NCBI GenBank assembly: GCA_037482015.1
Contig: JBBFKT010000003.1
Span: forward strand, 116,645-180,644
DNA length: 64,000 bases
Source of the DNA: Thermodesulforhabdaceae bacterium
GTDB lineage: Bacteria > Desulfobacterota > Syntrophobacteria > Syntrophobacterales > Thermodesulforhabdaceae
Direction: 5' to 3'
Shown here piece by piece: positions 58,015-64,000 of the stretch (position 1 is the first letter of the stretch; each line of letters starts with the position of its first letter). The notes beneath the pieces are model-generated. The model did no database searches. It was not told the origin of the DNA and saw only the letters and a program-made list of their open reading frames with translations. A program made the position numbers and the translations under genes.

Positions 58015-59949
58015 ATGTGGTATCGAATAAAAGAAGTTCTTTCTTCTATTCAGCAGGAAGTGGTGTGTTGCCAAAGGGGACCGATACTGGTATCAGCCGG
58101 GGCAGGAAGCGGCAAAACTAGAACTCTCACCGCTAAAATAGCATACCTTATAAGCGAACTCGGTTACGATCCATCCCGCATCTTGGCTATAACTTTTACC
58201 AACAAGGCTGCGGAAGAAATGAAATCCAGGCTTGAAGCCATAACAGGACTCTCTCGACAGAATTTCCCTTGGATAAGAACATTTCATAGCGCATGCTTTA
58301 GAATTCTTAATCGGGAAGCAGCTAAAGTTGGTTACCAAACACCAATTTCTGTTTACAGTGAATCCCAACAAAAGACTCTCCTGAAAAGAATTCTCTTAAG
58401 CTTGAACGTAAGCACAGAAAAATTCCTCGGGTCGACTCATAAAATCGTTTCCCTTGCTAAAAACAGTGGTTACCCGGAACGGTTTCTGGAACAGTATCCT
58501 AATATACCTAAACTATTTGATGCTTATCTAAAATACAACGAAGCCCTAAGAAGCCTCAATGCTGTTGATTTTGATGATATTCTGCTTCTGGCAAGAAATC
58601 TCCTCAAAGAGGACGAAACAGTTAGGAAAACCTATCAGAACGCCTTTGATTACATTCTGGTTGATGAGTTTCAGGATTCAAATCGTTTACAGAATGAAAT
58701 CACAGAACTTCTCATGCGGGACGGTAATTTGATGGTTGTAGGGGACGATTACCAGAGTATTTACGGCTTCAGGGGATCCGACCTGGCTTATTTTGTATCT
58801 TTCCCCGAACGCTTTAAGAAAAGTGCTGTGTTCAGACTTGAAGAAAATTTTCGCTCCACAACGCCCATAGTATCAGCCGCTGATGAACTTATAGCCCACA
58901 ATAAAATGCGTCTTGAAAAACGATGTTTTAGCAGACGCCCTGGTCCTCCAATTGTGATTGCGGAATTTGCTAACGAGCGAGAAGAAGCCAGATGGGTAGC
59001 CTTGAAGTGCATCGAATACCATCACCAACAAGGTATCCCTCTTCACGAAATAGCCGTGCTTTACAGAACGAGGTTTTGCTCGCTAAGTTTTGAAGAGGCC
59101 TTTCGAAAACTTAAAATCCCGTATCGGATTGTAGGCGCAAGAGGATTTTTTGAAAGCAAAGAAATTCAGGACATTAACGCCTACCTTGTAAGCGCTCTAA
59201 ATCCCAGGGACGATATGGCTTTTGAGCGAGTGTTCGGTGTTCCTCAAAAAGGAATAGGATCGGCTACATTAAAGAAAATCGAAGCCCTTAAAAAACCCGG
59301 TATGTCATTACAGGAAGCAACATGGGCGGCGCTTCAGGCAAATATTCTTTCTAAGAAGGTTACCAAAGCTTTAGTAAGCCTAAAAATCCTTCTTGAAGAC
59401 ATTGCTAAACTGCCACCCAGGGAAGCTATAGAATGTTTTCTTTCTCGCACATCCTATCTCGAATATCTTCGAGACTACTCCAAGAATGAAGAAGACTTCT
59501 TCCACCGCCAGGGTAATATCGAACAGTTTGTTTATATGGCGTCGGAAAGTAACACAATAAGCGAATTGCTCGAAAAGGCGGCTCTGGTTCAGGAAGAACA
59601 GGACGAAGCCGGTAAAAGCGAAAAAACTTCCGCTGTCCAGCTCATGACCTTTCACGGAGCAAAGGGATTGGAGTTTAAGGTTGTGTTCGTCATTGGGGTT
59701 GAAGAAGGACTTCTGCCTCACTGGAGATCGATTATAACCGTACCGGGCAACTGGGAAGAAAATTTGGAAGGTATTGAAGAAGAAAGGCGTCTTTTGTATG
59801 TTGCCATGACGAGAGCGGCGGAATATCTCCATTTGAGTTGGGCTCTTGAAAGGCAAGGAAAACCAGCCGAACCTAGCCGATTTTTTAGAGAAATTCCTAA
59901 AAAATACGTCGTTATTGAAAGTTATGTTAGACGTAGAAAATCAAGGTAA
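58015..59949 (+). CDS. pcrA: UvrD/Rep/PcrA-type superfamily 1 DNA helicase
   Basis: 644 residues. Helicase motifs in order: I GAGSGKTRTL, Ia ITFTNKAAEEM, II LVDEFQDSN, III GDDYQSIYGFRGSD, IV FRLEENFRS, V MTFHGAKGLEF and VI EERRLLYVAMTRA. The Q-motif region LSSIQQEVV is slightly degenerate against the usual LNxxQxxAV. A 3'-5' helicase for repair and replication. Which member of the UvrD/Rep/PcrA set it is cannot be decided by eye. ATG 58015 has a weak AGGAT site. Confidence 0.93.
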   Translation: MWYRIKEVLSSIQQEVVCCQRGPILVSAGAGSGKTRTLTAKIAYLISELGYDPSRILAITFTNKAAEEMKSRLEAITGLSRQNFPWIRTFHSACFRILNREAAKVGYQTPISVYSESQQKTLLKRILLSLNVSTEKFLGSTHKIVSLAKNSGYPERFLEQYPNIPKLFDAYLKYNEALRSLNAVDFDDILLLARNLLKEDETVRKTYQNAFDYILVDEFQDSNRLQNEITELLMRDGNLMVVGDDYQSIYGFRGSDLAYFVSFPERFKKSAVFRLEENFRSTTPIVSAADELIAHNKMRLEKRCFSRRPGPPIVIAEFANEREEARWVALKCIEYHHQQGIPLHEIAVLYRTRFCSLSFEEAFRKLKIPYRIVGARGFFESKEIQDINAYLVSALNPRDDMAFERVFGVPQKGIGSATLKKIEALKKPGMSLQEATWAALQANILSKKVTKALVSLKILLEDIAKLPPREAIECFLSRTSYLEYLRDYSKNEEDFFHRQGNIEQFVYMASESNTISELLEKAALVQEEQDEAGKSEKTSAVQLMTFHGAKGLEFKVVFVIGVEEGLLPHWRSIITVPGNWEENLEGIEEERRLLYVAMTRAAEYLHLSWALERQGKPAEPSRFFREIPKKYVVIESYVRRRKSR

Positions 59950-59990
59950 CTTTTTATTGCAACAAAAAGATAAAAAAGGAGAAGTTTAAT

Positions 59991-60191
59991 ATGGCAACAA
60001 TAATGCCGGAAGGCGAAGCGATCAAAAAAGCTATTAAGTGGGTTTCTTCCATGATTGAAGAAAAAGGCATGGAGCATCTAAACAGCTTCATTAATGAAGC
60101 AATCCTTAAGTTTGACTTATCCCCCAAGGATGCAGAATTTCTTATCCAATTCTATAAAGGAAAAGGAGGTAAAGAAGGATGCAATCGGTAA
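59991..60191 (+). CDS. small conserved-type protein, unknown function
   Basis: 66 residues, AAAGGAG before ATG. The sequence is helical and soluble (GEAIKKAIKWVSSMIEEKG, LSPKDAEFLIQFYKG). The end overlaps the purC start by 13 bases, so it is translated with purC. I do not recognise it; its good ribosome site and tight spacing support a real gene. Confidence 0.75.
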   Translation: MATIMPEGEAIKKAIKWVSSMIEEKGMEHLNSFINEAILKFDLSPKDAEFLIQFYKGKGGKEGCNR

Positions 60192-61081
60192 GTTCTTCCC
60201 TATACAGAACCCATTTTGAAGGACTTAAGCTTTGGGGCACAGGCAAAGTAAGAGACATTTATGATCTAGGAGACAATCTTCTTATTGTTGCGACTGACAG
60301 AATTTCGGCTTTCGATGTAGTTATGCCGGACCCGATTCCAGATAAAGGAAAAATCTTAACAGCTCTTTCTTTGTTCTGGCTGGAATTTCTCAAAGACATC
60401 TGCAAAAACCATCTGGTATCGGCAAATATAAAGGACTATCCCTCTGAATGCCGCCCCTATCTCGAGGTGCTTGATGGAAGATCTATGCTTGTTCGCAAAG
60501 CAAAAGTATTTCCGGTAGAGTGTATTGTTCGAGGCTACATTGTAGGATCGGGATGGAAGGACTATCAAAAAACCGGCAAGGTCTGCGGCATTCCCTTACC
60601 ACCAGGACTCAAACAAGCTCAAAAACTTCCCGAACCCATTTTCACTCCTTCAACCAAAGCTGAAATTGGTCAACACGATGAAAATATTTCATTTGAGCAG
60701 ATGGAAGCAATTGTCGGTCAAGATATTGCAAACAAACTAAAAGATCTAAGTATAAGGCTTTACAAAAAAGCTGCTGAGTATGCTGAGGAGCGAGGCATAA
60801 TACTCGCCGATACAAAGTTTGAATTCGGAATGATAGACGGCGAAATCGCTCTCGTGGATGAAGTCCTGACACCCGATTCAAGCCGATTCTGGCCAAAAGA
60901 TCGTTACGAAGTGGGTAAAAACCCAGAAAGTTTTGATAAACAATATGTTAGGGATTTTCTGGTGGAAATTGGATGGAAATCCGATGATCCGCCCCCTCAT
61001 CTTCCACCTGAAGTAATAGAAAATACAAGACTACGCTATCTAGAAGCACTGAAAAGGCTCACAGGTCGCGATATAAATTAA
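60179..61081 (+). CDS. purC: phosphoribosylaminoimidazole-succinocarboxamide synthase
   Basis: 300 residues, the long (yeast ADE1-like) form of SAICAR synthetase in purine synthesis. Visible motifs: GTGKVRDIYDLGDNLLIVATDRISAFDVV, VECIVRGYIVGSGWKDYQ, and DTKFEFGMIDGEIALVDEVLTPDSSRFW, covering the ATP- and CAIR-binding loops (each listed part is conserved). AAAGGAGG upstream of ATG. It follows the small 66-residue gene with overlap; no other pur gene is present. Confidence 0.95.
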   Translation: MQSVSSSLYRTHFEGLKLWGTGKVRDIYDLGDNLLIVATDRISAFDVVMPDPIPDKGKILTALSLFWLEFLKDICKNHLVSANIKDYPSECRPYLEVLDGRSMLVRKAKVFPVECIVRGYIVGSGWKDYQKTGKVCGIPLPPGLKQAQKLPEPIFTPSTKAEIGQHDENISFEQMEAIVGQDIANKLKDLSIRLYKKAAEYAEERGIILADTKFEFGMIDGEIALVDEVLTPDSSRFWPKDRYEVGKNPESFDKQYVRDFLVEIGWKSDDPPPHLPPEVIENTRLRYLEALKRLTGRDIN

Positions 61082-61098
61082 TCATTCTCTGGAATCTT

Positions 61099-61947
61099 TT
61101 ACTTAGGCTCACGAAGTTGGACCCTCAAATATACGTCCCATCGTGAGCCATCTTCTCCCTTTGTGGGTCCTATACTTTTAAGACGGATACGCATACCCGG
61201 CCTAACCCCAGGGGGGATTTTAACACTTACGGTTTTTCCTTCCGAACCATAAGGAAGAATAACCTCGATTTCATCCCCTTTTTCCATCTGCTCTGCCGAT
61301 AGAGGAAGATCAAGCACAGGATCAGAAGCAGGCGATTCAGATATTTTTTCCTTATCACGGCGTTTCTTGATATTATCTTTGATGAATCCAAAAACCTTTT
61401 TGCCTATAATGGCAAGAGAACCCAGAGTATCTTTAAGAAAAGACTCTCCTTCGGAATAGGGTTCGCCTTTTTTGTAATCTTCCCAATTGGATTTTGATGA
61501 GTCATTCCTGTAGGTTCCCGGGCCGAAGAAAACACTCTTGAAAATAATCCTTCTTCCTCCACCAAAGAAAATGCTATTTAGAAAATTCTCATCAAAACGA
61601 ATTCCCATTTTGGCAAGTTCGCGTTGAAGTTCCTGAAACACATCCCAGGCTTCACGATTGGAGAAAAAGGTTCGAAAGATTTCTTCCTGTGAATAAGAAA
61701 AACCGTAGTCATAGGTATAACTTTCACCAACAGTCCGCATACGGTCGTATTGAGTTCGCTTGGAAGGATCCATTAGCACAGCGTAGGCTTCGCTTACGAG
61801 CTTAAATTGTTCTTCAGCCTGAGGATTTCCTGGATTTCGATCAGGGTGATATTGAAGAGCAAGCTTTCTATAGGCTTTCTTTATTTCTTCAGGAGTTGCT
61901 CCTGGGGAAACTCCCAAAATATTGTAATAATCGGGCACATTTCGCAT
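61099..61947 (-). CDS. J-domain (DnaJ/CbpA-like) co-chaperone
   Basis: 282 residues. N-terminal J-domain [17 protein letters not shown] and the HPD tripeptide in [10 protein letters not shown] (about residue 35). The central region lacks the Gly/Phe and zinc-finger parts of DnaJ; the C-terminus ([32 protein letters not shown]) is one beta-domain like the DnaJ substrate-binding fold. It would stimulate a DnaK-type ATPase; a special client is unknown. It is convergent with purC and downstream of the radical-SAM gene. Confidence 0.9.
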   Translation of the reverse strand: MRNVPDYYNILGVSPGATPEEIKKAYRKLALQYHPDRNPGNPQAEEQFKLVSEAYAVLMDPSKRTQYDRMRTVGESYTYDYGFSYSQEEIFRTFFSNREAWDVFQELQRELAKMGIRFDENFLNSIFFGGGRRIIFKSVFFGPGTYRNDSSKSNWEDYKKGEPYSEGESFLKDTLGSLAIIGKKVFGFIKDNIKKRRDKEKISESPASDPVLDLPLSAEQMEKGDEIEVILPYGSEGKTVSVKIPPGVRPGMRIRLKSIGPTKGEDGSRWDVYLRVQLREPK

Positions 61948-61983
61948 ACTTTGTCTCTTTTTTCTCCCTTCTGAACAAAAATT

Positions 61984-63720
61984 TTAACTTTTCTTAAGCC
62001 TATTACACACTCCGCAAAAACCACAGCCATTTACAGAAGGACATCCGGGTGATTCGCTACCGGCAAGAGCCTTTTCATATTCATGCCAGAGAAATTCTTT
62101 GTCAATCCCGTGATCTACAATTTCCCAGGGAAAAAGCTCATCTTTCCTTCGTTCTCTCATGACAAAAAAGTCAGGATTCCACGGTAGTTCTCTAAAAGCT
62201 TTCGACCAACTGATGCCGTCCCGCACCACTTTTTCCAGCAAATCCCCTACCATTCGATCTCCTCGGGAAAGCAATGCCTGGATATACGCCCATTTTGGCA
62301 CATCGGTATGAACTCTAAGATTGGAAAAACCAGCAAGCAGTCTTTGAATTTTTTTTGCTTTTTCTTTAAGTGCTACCACCCCATCAAAGGATACCCACTG
62401 AAAGGGAGTAAAGGGCTTGGGCACGAAGGAGTTGATGTTGATAACAATAGTTCCTAAATTTTTCAGCCCCTTAGAAGTTCGGATAACTTCGTGGCGAATA
62501 CGTTTTACAAGATGTGCGATCGCAGCCACGTCTTCATCTTTTTCTGTAGGTAGTCCTATCATAAAATAAAGCTTCAGATGGCGAATACCAGCCTCGGTCA
62601 AGAACACGCAAGCTTCACAAATCTGGTCGTCGGCAAGTTTTTTATTGATCACTCGACGAAGTCTTTCTGATCCTGCTTCTGGAGCTATCGCTACGGCGTG
62701 ATGCTGACCTGCTTTGAAAATTTCTTTAATAATCGGCTGAATGCCGTCAGCTCGAAGTGAAGAAAAGGAAACCTCCACCCCTTCTTCAATAAGAAAACGA
62801 GCCAACTCATCAAGGTATGGATAATCTCCTACAGCGGCGCTTACTAGACCCCATCTTTTAGGAAACTCTCCTTTCGACACACTTTTTAAGACTGCTTCCA
62901 CCTTATGGAATCTAGGGGGACGGTAAACATAACCTGCGGCACAAAATCTACAACCTCGCCCGCAGCCCCTTCCGATCTCCACAAGAAAGGCATTACTGAA
63001 TTCTGTATTCGAGGTAAATATGTGGGTTTTAGCAGGTTCAGCATCCACTAAAGGGCTTTTCTGAACTCGAATGCGGGCTGGCAAATCCGGCATGGGACGG
63101 AGAGATTTAATTGTTCCGTTGGAATTATAATCTTCATGGTAAAACTCTGGTACATAGATGCCTTCAACCGATTGAGCCAGTTTTTTAAGCCATTTCTGTT
63201 TTTCTTCAGATTTTGTAAAGGGCTGGCTTTTCCAAAAATCCCAAAAAGTATCAACGAAAACTTCGGCATCTCCCAGGAAGAAAAAATCCATAAAAGGGGA
63301 TAAAGGTTGAGGGTTCAAAAAGGTAGTCACTCCACCTGCCGCAACAAGAGGATGAGCACTCGTGCGATCGCTCGATCTAAGGGGGATGCCAGACTTTTGA
63401 AGAATCTCAAGCAGATAAGGGTAATCCATTTCAAAGGGAACAGAAAAAACGACAATGTCAAATTCTGATAAAGGCTTTTGAGATTCAAGCGAAAGAACGG
63501 GGAACTTTTCCGAATCAGGATAAAAAAAGCGCTCACATACTACGTAAGGAAGAGCATTAAAAAGGCCGTAAACATTTTGAAATCCAAGATTGGACATACC
63601 AATGAAATAAGTGTTGGGGAAAGCAAGAGCTACTCTGGTCTTGCCTCCCCAATCCTTAATGACGTAACCACTCTCATCTTCTAGCCTTTCCCGAAGGATT
63701 TTACGATCTTTCCATGACAT
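61984..63720 (-). CDS. TIGR03960-like radical SAM protein
   Basis: 578 residues. N-terminal half contains RVALAFPNTYFIGMSNLGFQ and FDIVVFSVPFEMDYP, resembling the B12-binding-like region of this family. The radical-SAM motif is C-x3-C-x2-C in VEIGRGCGRGCRFCAAGYVYRPPR (a few residues longer than the core), with APEAGSERLRRVINK and the C-terminal Cys cluster CGFCGVCNRLKKS. Function is unknown in this widespread anaerobe family; tRNA modification is often suggested but unproven. It follows ftsZ by about 50 bases. The ribosome site is weak. Confidence 0.88.
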   Translation of the reverse strand: MSWKDRKILRERLEDESGYVIKDWGGKTRVALAFPNTYFIGMSNLGFQNVYGLFNALPYVVCERFFYPDSEKFPVLSLESQKPLSEFDIVVFSVPFEMDYPYLLEILQKSGIPLRSSDRTSAHPLVAAGGVTTFLNPQPLSPFMDFFFLGDAEVFVDTFWDFWKSQPFTKSEEKQKWLKKLAQSVEGIYVPEFYHEDYNSNGTIKSLRPMPDLPARIRVQKSPLVDAEPAKTHIFTSNTEFSNAFLVEIGRGCGRGCRFCAAGYVYRPPRFHKVEAVLKSVSKGEFPKRWGLVSAAVGDYPYLDELARFLIEEGVEVSFSSLRADGIQPIIKEIFKAGQHHAVAIAPEAGSERLRRVINKKLADDQICEACVFLTEAGIRHLKLYFMIGLPTEKDEDVAAIAHLVKRIRHEVIRTSKGLKNLGTIVININSFVPKPFTPFQWVSFDGVVALKEKAKKIQRLLAGFSNLRVHTDVPKWAYIQALLSRGDRMVGDLLEKVVRDGISWSKAFRELPWNPDFFVMRERRKDELFPWEIVDHGIDKEFLWHEYEKALAGSESPGCPSVNGCGFCGVCNRLKKS

Positions 63721-63769
63721 GAAATCTTTATTAGACGGCTATACCGCCCTTTTTACCTCCCCTGCCACA

Positions 63770-64000
63770 TCATTTCTTAGATTTTCTGCGGATGAATGTA
63801 GGAATAGAAAGATCTTCTTCATCCTCATCAGAAGTGAATTTTCGTTTAAATCGATCTATAAAAGACTGCTTTTTTTCTGACTCAATGTTGTATTCCGGTC
63901 GGGATCTTTCAAGATCCGATTCGGAAGAAATCAAATCAGAATCTTCGTAAACATCGTCATCTATAAATATTCTCCTGGGTTCTTCTTTCTTAGCGGAAGT
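63770..64000 (-). CDS. ftsZ: cell-division protein FtsZ, C-terminal tail only (window edge)
   Basis: 76 codons open to the window end, in the minus strand, stop TGA at 63772-63770. The sequence is a charged, low-complexity linker followed by DLSIPTFIRRKSKK. This matches the FtsZ C-terminal conserved peptide ((D/E)-I/V-P-x-F-I/L-R-R), which binds FtsA and other partners at midcell. The GTPase domain lies beyond the window, so the identification rests on the linker and tail. No other protein of this layout is more likely. Confidence 0.78.
   Translation of the reverse strand, partial: TSAKKEEPRRIFIDDDVYEDSDLISSESDLERSRPEYNIESEKKQSFIDRFKRKFTSDEDEEDLSIPTFIRRKSKK

Overview
The window looks like chromosome of a Gram-negative, dissimilatory sulfate-reducing member of the Desulfobacterota (former Deltaproteobacteria). 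The main evidence is the aprBA-qmoAB cluster for adenylylsulfate (APS) reduction, together with menaquinone genes (mqnP- and menG-like), outer-membrane components (a TonB-dependent receptor and lipoproteins), a Wzt-type O-antigen exporter, hopanoid genes (hpnA, hpnH), a leuA attenuator and a sigma-54-type promoter. Gene density is high and many neighbours overlap by ATGA. I cannot name the species.

Layout. 1-5.1 kb: end of a surface-polysaccharide region with an Asp-box protein, a lipoprotein, a glycosyltransferase interrupted in a T9 tract, wzt, a SPASM radical-SAM enzyme and a methyltransferase. 5.0-7.8 kb (minus): hopanoid operon hpnA-hpnH plus a CruF-like membrane protein. 8-19 kb: metabolic genes (thrC, gamma carbonic anhydrase, hotdog thioesterase, ADP-forming acyl-CoA synthetase, class II aldolase) interspersed with three coiled-coil PD-(D/E)XK-like proteins whose coils are built from near-identical DNA repeats, and tRNA-Ala(CGC). 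19.2-29.3 kb (minus): PilZ, cbiC, menG, mqnP, two hybrid histidine kinases (one split by a frameshift in its H-box) and a chemoreceptor, probably read from a sigma-54 promoter. 29.6-31.6 kb: leuA behind a complete leader-peptide attenuator. 31.6-41.5 kb (minus): TonB receptor, an orphan CARF-RelE protein, and a tight operon of a CobN-like chelatase with an ECF transporter. 41.5-42.5 kb: gene-free, with nested miniature inverted-repeat elements. 42.5-46.8 kb: lipocalin, radA, a DtxR-type regulator, a lytic transglycosylase and two small helical proteins.

46.8-57.3 kb: energy core. aprB-aprA end at a strong terminator. A second transcription unit follows: qmoA-qmoB, then a soluble HdrC-HdrB fusion in place of the membrane subunit QmoC, then a Cys-rich 90-residue protein, two YkgJ-type cysteine-cluster proteins and an LhgO-like flavoprotein. 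57.3-64 kb: a cold-shock gene with a long structured leader, a UvrD/PcrA helicase, purC, a J-domain protein, a TIGR03960-like radical-SAM protein and the C-terminal tail of ftsZ cut by the window edge.

Most noteworthy: the QmoC-less apr/qmo cluster with its cysteine-cluster tail; the CobN-ECF-TonB locus with an embedded CARF-RelE effector that has its own structured leader but no CRISPR locus in the window; the leu attenuator; the repeat-expanded coiled-coil nuclease-like proteins; and the structured cold-shock leader. No CRISPR array, integrase or intact insertion sequence was seen.
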